A stretch of DNA of 64,000 nt. It comes from Rhodospirillales bacterium. GTDB lineage: Bacteria; Pseudomonadota; Alphaproteobacteria; Rhodospirillales; Casp-alpha2. Under the pieces are notes generated by a model that saw only the letters and a program-made list of their open reading frames with translations, had not been told where the DNA came from and ran no database searches. Shown piece by piece: positions 8,170 to 16,630 of this stretch. How positions within the stretch are numbered: the stretch's first letter is position 1; each line of letters opens with the position of its first letter. Position numbers and translations under genes: made by a program. The stretch lies in the NCBI GenBank assembly GCA_021775095.1, contig JAJFII010000032.1, positions 1-64,000 of the forward strand. Direction: 5' to 3'.

Positions 8170-9040
8170 GTTTCCTATCCGTTGCTTTCACTGCCGCTTT
8201 TGACAGTCGATTTGCTAATGCTTTGGCTTTTGGGGAAGCGTTCCCCCAAGCGAATAATAAATAATAGGACGGATAAGCATGCTTCCCAAGGGGGATCATC
8301 TCCTTCATCACGCCGCCCTTAAAAACGTTACCCAATCTTTCTATCATATATTGTGCGGCGCTTTCGGGTGTCACTATCTTTTCGTGGCTCATGGGCGCTC
8401 CAAACAAATCCGCCTGCTTTGATGGTTTAAGAAACGCGTTTTTCCACTCCTCCGTACCCAGCAATCGGGTCAGAGATGGTGCATGCGTCGCGTCAACAGT
8501 ACCGTCACTTGAGATTTGACGAAAAACGCTTAAACCTGCGGGAAATAAATACCAGAGATCAAGTGCTTCAGTTGCTGCGACTGCTTCAATTGTTTGCCAG
8601 TGGACCTGACTTCCAAACGGATCTAATAATACAACTCCGCGTTGTGACCGCCATTGCTCTGCCGCGCAAATTTTCTGAATCTGTTCGTTCGCATCGCCTA
8701 CTATATGAGTCATAAATTCAGCATTAGGATTGTCTCTAAATTTAATCTTCAGGGCATCAACGCACTTTTTACGCTTATCAATAAAGAAATTTCGTGAAAA
8801 CGGTGGTTCGACATCGAGCGCCCGACTAGCTGAGCCTGAAATTATGGTCTGCACGTCTTCATCAAATAACCCGTCTTTGTGTTCTGAAAGGGGTATCTCT
8901 CCGGTGCCGGCAAAGCCATCAATGTAGAGAGTACGGAAGGAGGTATTGTTCAGCGCCCTCTGATACATCGTGAGATATGCGCCAATGACGTCAAGTTTTC
9001 TGCCAGTGGAGTCTGTACTACCAAATCGTCTTTGTGCCAT
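8153..9040 (-). CDS. tcmP: Three-Cys-motif partner protein TcmP
   Basis: Recognised by the N-terminal Y-I-D-G-F-A-G-T-G-E motif (about residues 40-50) and the later VVLLDPFGSQV segment, which together resemble a class I methyltransferase-like Rossmann fold. It is paired with the DUF5131 gene as in other genomes. I chose the ATG at 9040 (295 aa), not the longer frame to 9115: the extra 25 residues are hydrophobic junk and cover a TTGACA element and a perfect LexA box. No Shine-Dalgarno is visible, and the -10-like TTTATT lies only 4 bp upstream, so a leaderless mRNA is plausible. Confidence 0.8.
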   Translation of the reverse strand: MAQRRFGSTDSTGRKLDVIGAYLTMYQRALNNTSFRTLYIDGFAGTGEIPLSEHKDGLFDEDVQTIISGSASRALDVEPPFSRNFFIDKRKKCVDALKIKFRDNPNAEFMTHIVGDANEQIQKICAAEQWRSQRGVVLLDPFGSQVHWQTIEAVAATEALDLWYLFPAGLSVFRQISSDGTVDATHAPSLTRLLGTEEWKNAFLKPSKQADLFGAPMSHEKIVTPESAAQYMIERLGNVFKGGVMKEMIPLGKHAYPSYYLLFAWGNASPKAKALANRLSKAAVKATDRKHGRIV

Positions 9041-9044
9041 ATTA

Positions 9045-9075
9045 AATAAAGAACAAAAATAGAACAAATTGTCAA
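9045..9075 (-). promoter_or_regulatory. SOS (LexA) operator within the tcmP promoter
   Basis: On the minus strand, GTTC-TATTTTT-GTTC (9065 down to 9051) is a perfect match to the direct-repeat LexA box of Alphaproteobacteria (GTTC-N7-GTTC). It lies between a consensus -35 TTGACA (9075-9070) and a -10-like TTTATT (9050-9045). The box thus occupies the promoter spacer and sits 10 bp upstream of the tcmP ATG, where LexA would block RNA polymerase. The promoter assignment is by eye; the LexA match is exact. Confidence 0.75.
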
Positions 9076-9324
9076 GTTTTGTGTATTTATCGAGGATCTG
9101 AAAGAGCGTGAACAAATTCTATCTGGCATTTCCATGGACCAGCCTTCGGTGAGAACCTTATTTTGTGACTGCTGGAATAACTCCAAAATACAAGACCATA
9201 GGATTTCATGAAAATACCCGGGTCCTATTGTTTTCTTCGGTAAAATACGATAATAATTGAGAACTAAGGTAAGTGCTTACATCATGGAGCACAAGCGCCG
9301 ACTGCCAGTCAGGGTCAAATATTC

Positions 9325-10755
9325 ATGGACGACAAAAAACCAAATATTATCTTTATCATAACCGATCAGCAGCGTTATGACACCATAAGTGCGCTTGGCT
9401 ATCCCCACATGGATACACCACATCTCGATCGGTTGGTTAAGGAAGGAACACATTTTACCAATTGTCACGTGGCCGGGGCATCTTGCGTGCCAGCCCGGGC
9501 GAGCCTGTTTACCGGATTATACCCCCATACCACGGGCATTCTGAAAAACGCCGATCTGTGGCGTCACTCCTGGATGGAGTTGTTTGCCGATGCCGGATAT
9601 CACACGGTTAATGTCGGTAAAATGCACACCTGGCCGTTGAATACACCCTGTGGTTTTCGCGAACGTTACAACGTCGAGAACAAAGACCGTTATATGGAGG
9701 GGCGTTATTATTTTGACGAATGGGATCGGGCGCTGGCCGCCAATGGCCTGGTCAAACAACAACGCGAAACCTACCGCAGCCGCGACGACTATAACGACAG
9801 CCTGGGCGCCTTCGACTGGGAACTGCCGGAACATCTGCATTCGGACATGTTTGTCGGCGGCATGGCGGCCTGGTGGGTCGACAGCTATCCAACGACGGAA
9901 CCCTTATTTTTGCAGGTCGGGTTCCCGGGGCCGCACCCGCCCTATGATCCCTCAACAAAATACAGTGACGCCTATATGGCGCGGGATCTGCCGATCGACG
10001 CGGTTTTGCAAAGCGATCTCGACAGTCAACCGCCAGCATTTAAGTCGATGCGGGAACATAATGCCAACGTCGATCACGACAGCGTCGTCCACCAACTGGA
10101 TCCGTCGCCACGAGCCCGGTTCAAACAACGGGCCTATTATCTGGCCAATGTGTCGATGATCGATCAAAAAGTCGGCGAGCTGATAGATGCTCTGGACCGC
10201 AAGGGTTATCTGGAAAACAGCGTGATCGTCTTTACCGCCGACCATGGCGATTGCCTGGGCGACCACGGCCACAGCCAAAAGTGGACCATGTACGAGCAGG
10301 TCACTCGGGTGCCGATGATCGTCTGGTCACCGGGTCGCGTTGCCCAGGGCCACCAGGTGGATGTGCCGACCCAGCAAATGGATATCGTCCCCGCCTTGTT
10401 CAGTTACGGCGGTCTGGCGGTGCCGGAAATTTTCGAAACCCGGTCGGCCCTTGCCGCCCTTGAAGGACGTGACTGGGCAGGACGTGACTATGTCTATTGT
10501 GAACAATCCCGGGATGGTATTTTGCGCGATACGGAGTTCATGACCATGGTCCGTTCCGATGCCTGGAAACTTGTACATTTCCTCGGCGAAACCTATGGTC
10601 AGCTGTTTGATTTGGCCGACGACCCGGGCGAGCTTGATAACAAATGGGATGATCCCGCAGCGGCGGCGGTTAAACGCCAGATGCTCGATCACCTGTTGGA
10701 ATGGCGCATGAGCAGCCAGCATCATACCCGGGAATTCGCCCGCGAGCACCGTTAA
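9325..10755 (+). CDS. Type I (formylglycine-dependent) sulfatase
   Basis: A 476-aa sulfatase with formylglycine motif C54-V-P-A-R58, an N-terminal IIFIITDQQR metal strand (residues 8-17) and TADHGDCLGDHG near residue 305. There is no signal peptide, suggesting a cytoplasmic enzyme. It stands alone: about 285 bp separate it from the SOS island upstream (read from the other strand) and the histidine regulator downstream converges on it. It is clearly distinct in sequence from the other two sulfatases in the window. Substrate unknown. Confidence 0.9.
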   Translation: MDDKKPNIIFIITDQQRYDTISALGYPHMDTPHLDRLVKEGTHFTNCHVAGASCVPARASLFTGLYPHTTGILKNADLWRHSWMELFADAGYHTVNVGKMHTWPLNTPCGFRERYNVENKDRYMEGRYYFDEWDRALAANGLVKQQRETYRSRDDYNDSLGAFDWELPEHLHSDMFVGGMAAWWVDSYPTTEPLFLQVGFPGPHPPYDPSTKYSDAYMARDLPIDAVLQSDLDSQPPAFKSMREHNANVDHDSVVHQLDPSPRARFKQRAYYLANVSMIDQKVGELIDALDRKGYLENSVIVFTADHGDCLGDHGHSQKWTMYEQVTRVPMIVWSPGRVAQGHQVDVPTQQMDIVPALFSYGGLAVPEIFETRSALAALEGRDWAGRDYVYCEQSRDGILRDTEFMTMVRSDAWKLVHFLGETYGQLFDLADDPGELDNKWDDPAAAAVKRQMLDHLLEWRMSSQHHTREFAREHR

Positions 10756-10759
10756 ACGA

Positions 10760-10782
10760 CGCCAGCCGGGCATAGTCTGGCG
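10760..10782. terminator. Possible bidirectional hairpin between sulfatase and hutC
   Basis: CGCCAG (10760-10765) and CTGGCG (10777-10782) form a 6-bp stem with an 11-nt loop in the 40-bp gap between two convergent genes. No T-run is present, so this is weak. Confidence 0.25.
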
Positions 10783-10795
10783 GTCCGATGCGGCT

Positions 10796-11533
10796 TCATT
10801 GCCCGGGTGTAAAACTACCAATCAACCGGTGTTGGTCACCCGGATAGGTGAGGGTCACGTAGGTCAGTCCTTGCCCGTCCTGCCAGGTGGTCCGTTCGAC
10901 CGATAGACATGCGGTTCCTGCCGGAATATCGAGGGCCTGGGCAACGGCCTCGGTGGCGTTTAGGGCCGAGACAATATGTTCGGCCTTTGACCAGGGCACA
11001 TTTTTCAACAACCAATGACCGGGTGGTGTTTCGGAAAAGTCCTCCTGCAAACAGGTGGGGACGGCTTTTGTGCTGATATATCTGTCCTCGAGCAGCAACG
11101 GTCGGCGATTGGAAAAATGCAGACACCGCAGGTGTAAAACATCTAAGCCGACCGGGCCGGCCAGTTTAGGGGCAAGAGACGTATTGGTTTTCAAAAGTTT
11201 TCGCTCGAGCAGTTGATAGCCGTACAGGCCACCCTTTTCGCGTACCTCATCGACAATGTCCTTGAGTTCCAAAACCGAGTGTTCAGCCATTTGCGGCGCA
11301 ACAAAGGTGCCACTGCGGCGGCGGCGAATGACCAGACCGTCGTCGGCAAGCATTTGCAGGGCCCGGTTGATGGTCATTCGCGACGTCTTAAAAAGTGCCA
11401 TGAATTGATGTTCCGATGGCAACCGTGTGCCAGGCCCGGTCTGGCCGCTCAGTATCGGGCCGGCTATGGCCCGGTTGATTTGCCGATAAAGCGGCCCGCT
11501 GCCGTCGAGCTTGTAAGTGTCTACGGGGTTCAC
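10796..11533 (-). CDS. hutC: Histidine utilisation repressor HutC (GntR family)
   Basis: A GntR/HutC-subfamily regulator that represses hut genes and responds to urocanate in studied bacteria. An N-terminal winged helix (PLYRQI...LPSEHQ...SRMTINRALQMLADDGLV, about residues 10-70) is followed by a UTRA ligand-binding domain ending in Y-V-T-L-T-Y-P-G-D-Q-H-R. The start was set at the GTG at 11533, which overlaps the hutF stop (GTGA) and gives 245 aa. A frame open to 11629 would add a 32-residue tail read out of hutF and is unlikely. It is co-transcribed with hutF and faces the hutIHGU operon across two candidate operators. Confidence 0.9.
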   Translation of the reverse strand: MNPVDTYKLDGSGPLYRQINRAIAGPILSGQTGPGTRLPSEHQFMALFKTSRMTINRALQMLADDGLVIRRRRSGTFVAPQMAEHSVLELKDIVDEVREKGGLYGYQLLERKLLKTNTSLAPKLAGPVGLDVLHLRCLHFSNRRPLLLEDRYISTKAVPTCLQEDFSETPPGHWLLKNVPWSKAEHIVSALNATEAVAQALDIPAGTACLSVERTTWQDGQGLTYVTLTYPGDQHRLIGSFTPGQ

Positions 11534-12888
11534 GCCGACAACCGCTTGATCGTTTGGCTGTATTGGGCTCTCAGGGTTTGCCGGTCCCGGTGCTGGCCCG
11601 CCGAGACAAGACGTCGCCCGCCGACCCACAAATCAGAAACGGCAGAACTGTTGGCGGCAAATATCCAGCTGTCGAGCCAACCGTCGAGATTGCTGCCAAT
11701 CAGGGCCGGATGGCTGGTATCCAAGGACAGGATATCGCCACGGTTGCCAACCGACAAACGACCGATATGCCGTCCCGAGGCCTGGGCGCCGCCGGCCAAA
11801 ACCTGGTCATAGAGGTGGCGGCCGGTCGATTTTTGGGGATTGGATAACAGATTGCGGCCCTGGTCCCGTAGCCTTTGCGAATACTCAAGGGTCCGTAATT
11901 CTTCGGCGGCATCGATCAAAACGTTGCTGTCCGAGCCAATGGCAATGCGCCCGCCCTCGGCCAAAAAGTGAACCCCGTCAAAGGTGCCGTCGCCGAGGTT
12001 TGCTTCGGTTATCGGGCACAGACCGGCGACCGCACCCGACGCCGCCAGACGCCGACGCTCAGGGCCGGACATGTGGGTTGCATGAACCAGGCACCAGCGG
12101 CGGTCGACATTTACATGGTCGATCAGCCATTCAACGGGGCGTTGGCCCGACCAGGCCAGGCAGTCGTCGACTTCTTTGGTTTGTTCGGCAATGTGGATAT
12201 GCAGAGGGCCGTCCGGTTTGAAGGCCAAAATCTGGTTGAGGCTGTCGGGGGTAACGGCGCGCAGGGAATGGGGTGCAATCCCGACCCGGGCGTCGGCGAG
12301 CGAGCCGGCAATGGCATCGATACGTTCCAGCAATTTTCCGAAGCGTTCCGGATCGTTAATAAAACGCCGTTGCTGAGGCCCGGGGTCGGCCCCGCCGAAT
12401 TGACTTTGGGCATAAAAGACCGGCAGAAAGGTCAGGCCAATGCCGGTGGTTTTGGCCGCTTCGCCAATCGCCTGGGCCATCTCGCCGATATCGCCATAGG
12501 GGTGGCCATCGGGACCATGGTGTAAATAATGAAACTCACAAACCGACGTCATTCCGGCTTCCAGCATCTCGCAATAGGCCATGCAGGCAATGGCATAAAG
12601 ATCGGTCGGCGTTACCCGCTCCAGAAACTTGTACATGACCTGGCGCCAGGTCCAAAAACTGTCGGTGCCGTCGCCCTGGACTTCGGCCCGGCCGGCCAGT
12701 GCCCGTTGAAAGGCATGGGAATGCACATTGGGAAGGCCCGGCAGGGCAACCTCCGCGCGGTCGTCACAATTCTCGCCGTCGCTGTCCGTCTCAATCGCGA
12801 CAATGGTTCCTGATGGATTGATTTCCAGGGTGACATTGGCGGCCCAGCCGCTGGCCAATAAGGCATGGTTAAAATAAAGCCGGGTCAC
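11530..12888 (-). CDS. hutF: Formimidoylglutamate deiminase HutF
   Basis: Converts N-formimidoyl-L-glutamate to N-formyl-L-glutamate and ammonia, the first step of the two-step route completed by HutG. It is an amidohydrolase-superfamily protein of 452 aa with N-V-H-S-H-A-F-Q-R (metal His pair, about residues 54-62), a H-I-H-I-A-E-Q segment near residue 232, L-V-H-A-T-H near residue 268 and G-S-D-S-N (catalytic Asp) near residue 317. It is transcribed away from hutI, from a shared intergenic control region, with hutC immediately downstream. Finding both HutF and HutG identifies the five-step pathway releasing formate. Confidence 0.92.
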   Translation of the reverse strand: MTRLYFNHALLASGWAANVTLEINPSGTIVAIETDSDGENCDDRAEVALPGLPNVHSHAFQRALAGRAEVQGDGTDSFWTWRQVMYKFLERVTPTDLYAIACMAYCEMLEAGMTSVCEFHYLHHGPDGHPYGDIGEMAQAIGEAAKTTGIGLTFLPVFYAQSQFGGADPGPQQRRFINDPERFGKLLERIDAIAGSLADARVGIAPHSLRAVTPDSLNQILAFKPDGPLHIHIAEQTKEVDDCLAWSGQRPVEWLIDHVNVDRRWCLVHATHMSGPERRRLAASGAVAGLCPITEANLGDGTFDGVHFLAEGGRIAIGSDSNVLIDAAEELRTLEYSQRLRDQGRNLLSNPQKSTGRHLYDQVLAGGAQASGRHIGRLSVGNRGDILSLDTSHPALIGSNLDGWLDSWIFAANSSAVSDLWVGGRRLVSAGQHRDRQTLRAQYSQTIKRLSA

Positions 12889-12908
12889 GAGGGGTCCTCC
12901 TGTTTCTT

Positions 12909-12927
12909 TTTAATTGTATAGACAATT
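12909..12927. promoter_or_regulatory. HutC-like operator, hutF-proximal
   Basis: AATTGTATAGACAATT (12912-12927) is a near-perfect dyad built on TTGT-N4-ACAA, like known HutC sites. The 16 bases TTTAATTGTATAGACA (12909-12924) are repeated exactly at 12946-12961, so the two sites are 37 bp apart. Both lie in the 94-bp gap between divergent hutF and hutI. Confidence 0.6.
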
Positions 12928-12945
12928 ACCTTGCGACCTGTCCAG

Positions 12946-12963
12946 TTTAATTGTATAGACATT
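12946..12963. promoter_or_regulatory. HutC-like operator, hutI-proximal
   Basis: Second exact copy of TTTAATTGTATAGACA; its right arm is degenerate (ACAT in place of ACAA). It ends a few bases before the AAAGGAGGGA ribosome binding site of hutI (12967-12974 region), so bound repressor would cover the hutI transcription start. Confidence 0.55.
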
Positions 12964-12982
12964 TTAAAGGAGGGAGTCACCG

Positions 12983-14194
12983 ATGCTGCAAAAAGTCGAC
13001 AGATTATGGCGCAACGGCCATTTGGTTACCGTCAACGATGCCGGGTATGGGGTCCTGGAAAACGCCGCCTTGGCCACCACGGATGGGATTATTTCCTGGA
13101 TCGGAGCCGACGGCGACAGCGCCGGTCTGCAGGCCGCAGAGGTTGTTGATATGGCCGGGCGATGGATGACGCCGGGGCTTGTTGATTGCCATACACATCT
13201 GGTTTACGCCGGCAACCGGGCGCAGGAGTTTGAACAAAGATTAAACGGTGCCACCTATGAAGAGATTTCCAAGGCCGGTGGCGGTATCGTCGCAACGGTC
13301 AATGCGACCCGGGCTGCAACGCCTGAGCATCTGATCTCACAATCCCTGCGCCGCCTCGATCACTTGCTTGGCGATGGCGTGACGACGGTCGAGATCAAGT
13401 CCGGATATGGATTGGATCAGGCCAGCGAATGCAAAATGCTGGAAGTTGCCAGGGCTTTGGCCGGGCACCGTCGGGTCCGCGTTGTCACGTCGTTTCTCGG
13501 TGCCCACGCCCTGCCGGCCGAAGCCGGCGGCGATAAGGATGCCTATATCGATCTGGTCTGTAACGAACAACTGCCCGCCGCCGCCGCGGCCGGCCTGGTT
13601 GACGCGGTAGATGTTTTTTGCGAAGGCATCGGTTTTTCCCACGAACAAACCCGCCGGGTTTTTGAAGCGGCGAAGAACCTGGGTTTACCGGTAAAAATTC
13701 ATGCGGAACAATTGAGCAATCTGGGCGGCACGGCGTTGGCGGCAGAATATAAGGCCCTGTCGGCAGATCATCTGGAGTTTGTTGACGAGGCGGGTGTTCG
13801 GGCCATGGCAAAGGCTGGCATGGTTGCGGTTTTGTTGCCTGGTGCCTTTTATTTTCTTCGTGACACCCATCTTCCGCCCCTCGACCTGATGCGAAAACAC
13901 CGAGTGCCGATGGCCGTGGCGACGGACTGTAATCCCGGATCATCGCCGCTGACATCGATTTTATTGGCCATGAACATGGCCTGTACGCTGTTTCGCATGA
14001 CCCCGCTTGAAGCCCTGCGTGGCGCGACGATCAACGGCGCAAAGGCGCTCGGTCTGGCCGACAAGATCGGATCCCTGGCGATCGGTAAAACCGCTGATCT
14101 CGCCCTATGGGATATCAACCATCCGGCCGAACTCAGTTATGCCATTGGATTTAATCCGCTTTTTCAACGTATTGTAGGAGGCCGCAATGCCTGA
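12983..14194 (+). CDS. hutI: Imidazolonepropionase HutI
   Basis: Hydrolyses 4-imidazolone-5-propionate to formiminoglutamate. It is a 403-aa amidohydrolase with D-C-H-T-H-L (about residues 69-74), a Y-A-G-N-R segment just after, an I-K-S-G-Y-G-L segment near residue 137, K-I-H-A-E-Q near residue 238 and T-D-C-N-P-G-S near residue 312, all hallmarks of HutI. An excellent Shine-Dalgarno (AAAGGAGG) lies upstream of the ATG. It overlaps hutH by 8 bp. Confidence 0.95.
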   Translation: MLQKVDRLWRNGHLVTVNDAGYGVLENAALATTDGIISWIGADGDSAGLQAAEVVDMAGRWMTPGLVDCHTHLVYAGNRAQEFEQRLNGATYEEISKAGGGIVATVNATRAATPEHLISQSLRRLDHLLGDGVTTVEIKSGYGLDQASECKMLEVARALAGHRRVRVVTSFLGAHALPAEAGGDKDAYIDLVCNEQLPAAAAAGLVDAVDVFCEGIGFSHEQTRRVFEAAKNLGLPVKIHAEQLSNLGGTALAAEYKALSADHLEFVDEAGVRAMAKAGMVAVLLPGAFYFLRDTHLPPLDLMRKHRVPMAVATDCNPGSSPLTSILLAMNMACTLFRMTPLEALRGATINGAKALGLADKIGSLAIGKTADLALWDINHPAELSYAIGFNPLFQRIVGGRNA

Positions 14195-15737
14195 CGTATT
14201 TGTTTTACAACCGGGCCAGGTGACCTTGGCCGATCTGGCCGAAATTTACTGGCATTCGAAACCAAGCCGTTTGCACGGCGCCTGCAAAGCCAAAGTCGAT
14301 CAGGCTCAGGCCCTGGTCAGCAGTGCGGCAGCGGGTGACGCAGCGGTTTATGGCATCAACACCGGATTTGGCAAGTTGGCCAATACCCGGATCGCGCCTG
14401 CGGATGTGATCCAGTTGCAACGCAATTTGATCCTGTCGCATTGTTGCGGAGTGGGGGCACCCCTGCCGGAAAACATCGTTCGCCTGGCGATGATCTTAAA
14501 ACTCATGTCCCTGGGCCAGGGGGCAACGGGTGTGCGTTGGCAATTGATCGAGCATATTCAAAACTGCCTGGACCGACAGGTCATTCCGATCGTTCCCGGT
14601 CAGGGATCGGTCGGTGCCAGCGGCGATCTGGCACCTTTGGCACATTTTGCCGCAACGCTCATTGGTGAAGGCGATGCGACTTTTGAGGGGCAACCTATGA
14701 CCAGCAAACAGGCCCTTGAAAAAGCCGGCCTGCAAGCCATCGTCTTAAGCCCAAAGGAGGGTATTGGGTTGATCAACGGCACCCAGGTCTCGACCGCGCT
14801 GGCACTGGCGGCTTTTTTCGAAGTTTGGCGGGTCGCCATGACAGCTTTGGTTTCCGGTGCGTTGTCGACCGATGCGATCATGGCATCGCCGGCACCATTT
14901 CGGGCCGAAATTCAGGCCCTGCGCGGCCATGCCGGGCAGATTGATGCGGCCCATGCCCTGCGCCAGCTCATGGACGGCTCAGAGATCCGCGAATCCCACC
15001 GGACCGACGATGACCGGGTCCAGGATCCCTATTGCATTCGCTGTCAGCCCCAGGTCATGGGCGCCTGCCTGGATGTGCTCAGGCAGGCCGGGCGGACATT
15101 GGAAATTGAAGCCAATGCGGTAACCGACAATCCTTTGGTATTTGTCGAAGATGGCTCGATTGTTTCCGGTGGCAACTTCCATGCGGAACCGGTCGCCCTG
15201 GCGGCCGATCAAATGGCCCTGGCGATAGCCGAAATCGGTTCCATTTGCCAACGCCGTATCGCCCTGATGGTCGACCCGGTTCTTAATTTTGGATTACCGG
15301 CCTTTTTGTCGCCAAACCCGGGCCTGAACTCCGGCCTGATGATCGCCGAAGTCACATCGGCGGCGCTGATGAGTGAAAACAAACAAAAAGCGGCACCGTG
15401 TTCCGTCGATTCAACACCGACCAGTGCCAACCAGGAAGACCATGTGTCCATGGCCTGCCATGCGGCCCGCCGATTGTTGGATATGGCCGACAATCTGGGT
15501 CGAATTGTTGCCATCGAAATGATGACGGCTGCACAGGGCGTTGAATATCGCGTACCGCTTAAATCCAGCCCCCAGTTGCACCGGGTAATTGATCGCCTGC
15601 GCCAGGACGTTATGACGCTTGGCGACGACCGCTATCTGGCTCCGGATATTGAGCGGAGCAACGAACTGGTGCGTTCCAAGGGTTTTCTTGACGCCCTGGA
15701 ACCAACCGCCTTGCCAACCATGGAACTCAACCGATGA
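14187..15737 (+). CDS. hutH: Histidine ammonia-lyase HutH
   Basis: Deaminates L-histidine to urocanate. The MIO prosthetic group forms autocatalytically from A144-S145-G146 within [12 protein letters not shown]; the active-site-region [10 protein letters not shown] (residues 55-64) is also present. The length of 516 aa is normal. A strong AGGAGG sits within the end of hutI, so the genes are translationally coupled. The stop overlaps hutG by 4 bp (ATGA). Confidence 0.96.
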   Translation: MPDVFVLQPGQVTLADLAEIYWHSKPSRLHGACKAKVDQAQALVSSAAAGDAAVYGINTGFGKLANTRIAPADVIQLQRNLILSHCCGVGAPLPENIVRLAMILKLMSLGQGATGVRWQLIEHIQNCLDRQVIPIVPGQGSVGASGDLAPLAHFAATLIGEGDATFEGQPMTSKQALEKAGLQAIVLSPKEGIGLINGTQVSTALALAAFFEVWRVAMTALVSGALSTDAIMASPAPFRAEIQALRGHAGQIDAAHALRQLMDGSEIRESHRTDDDRVQDPYCIRCQPQVMGACLDVLRQAGRTLEIEANAVTDNPLVFVEDGSIVSGGNFHAEPVALAADQMALAIAEIGSICQRRIALMVDPVLNFGLPAFLSPNPGLNSGLMIAEVTSAALMSENKQKAAPCSVDSTPTSANQEDHVSMACHAARRLLDMADNLGRIVAIEMMTAAQGVEYRVPLKSSPQLHRVIDRLRQDVMTLGDDRYLAPDIERSNELVRSKGFLDALEPTALPTMELNR

Positions 15738-16534
15738 ACCCGGTCATCGTCAACCAAGGGAAAAGCCCGGTCGTCCTGGCGATGCCGCATGGCGGCCAAC
15801 AGATCCCGGCGGCAATTGCGGCGCGGCTCAATGATTTGGGGCGGCGGATAGATGATACGGACTGGTGGATTGATCGACTTTACGACGACCTGCTTGATGA
15901 TCCGACAGTCGTAAAGGCAACCTTTTCCAGATATGTTGCCGACGCCAACCGGGCACCGGACAACGAAAGTTTGTATCCCGGTCAGAACACCACCGGCATC
16001 TGTTCGCCGTTGAGCTTCGATGGAAAACCCATTTACCGGGCGGGACAGGAACCGGATTCGGCGGAGATTGAGACGCGCATTAAACAGTTCCACGAACCCT
16101 ATCACCAGGCTTTAAGGGCTCAAATTGAACGGATTAAAGCCCTGCATGGGGTGGCAGTGGTGTATGATTGTCACTCCATTCGCTCACATATTCCCTATTT
16201 ATTTGAGGGTGAGTTGCCGGTGTTTAATATCGGTACCAACGGCGGCGCGACCTGCAACCCAAAGATCGAAGCCTGTGTTGTCGAAGTTTGCAAAGGTGCC
16301 GAAGACTATTCCTTTGCTTTGAACGGGCGCTTTAAGGGGGGCTGGACGACCCGCCACTACGGCCAGCCGGACCAGGGGGTTCATGTGATCCAGATGGAAT
16401 TGGCGCAACGGGCCTATATGGAAGAAAAACCACCCTGGTCCTACCGGACCGACCGGGCAGAACAGATCCGCCCCTACCTGAAGGCGCTTTTGCTAAAGAT
16501 TGAGGCCCTGGCCCTCGGGGGCCAGCTGAGATAG
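15734..16534 (+). CDS. hutG: N-formylglutamate deformylase HutG
   Basis: Hydrolyses N-formyl-L-glutamate to glutamate and formate, the partner of HutF. It is a 266-aa member of the N-formylglutamate amidohydrolase family, with M-P-H-G-G near residue 17, D-T-D-W-W near residue 40, V-Y-D-C-H-S (metal ligands) near residue 143 and an [14 protein letters not shown] segment near residue 200. The last nine codons lie inside the first copy of a 26-bp tandem repeat whose unit ends exactly at the stop codon, so the very C-terminus may be variable between strains. Confidence 0.93.
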   Translation: MNPVIVNQGKSPVVLAMPHGGQQIPAAIAARLNDLGRRIDDTDWWIDRLYDDLLDDPTVVKATFSRYVADANRAPDNESLYPGQNTTGICSPLSFDGKPIYRAGQEPDSAEIETRIKQFHEPYHQALRAQIERIKALHGVAVVYDCHSIRSHIPYLFEGELPVFNIGTNGGATCNPKIEACVVEVCKGAEDYSFALNGRFKGGWTTRHYGQPDQGVHVIQMELAQRAYMEEKPPWSYRTDRAEQIRPYLKALLLKIEALALGGQLR

Positions 16535-16578
16535 AGGCCCTCGAGGGCCAGCTGAGATAGAGGCCCTCGGGGGCCAGA
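16509..16578. repeat. 26-bp tandem repeat with palindromic core at hutG end
   Basis: Three head-to-tail units begin at 16509, 16535 and 16561 (the third is truncated at 18 bp). The unit is (T/A)GGCCCTCG(G/A)GGGCCAG followed by CTGAGATAG. The middle copy holds a perfect palindrome, GGCCCTCGAGGGCC. The first unit encodes the hutG C-terminus and supplies its TAG stop; the others fill the gap to hutU. Each core could form a hairpin in the mRNA. Confidence 0.8.
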
Positions 16579-16630
16579 TAAGGACCATGCCCCATCCGGG
16601 CGTTCGATTAAAAAAACGGAGAACATTGCC

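Noticed and set aside
9041-9115. Longer tcmP start at 9115
   Set aside because: It would add a hydrophobic, low-quality N-terminus that covers the LexA box and -35 element.
16509-16578. Possible short CRISPR array
   Set aside because: The units are directly adjacent with no spacers and are palindromic at the core; no cas gene is in the window.
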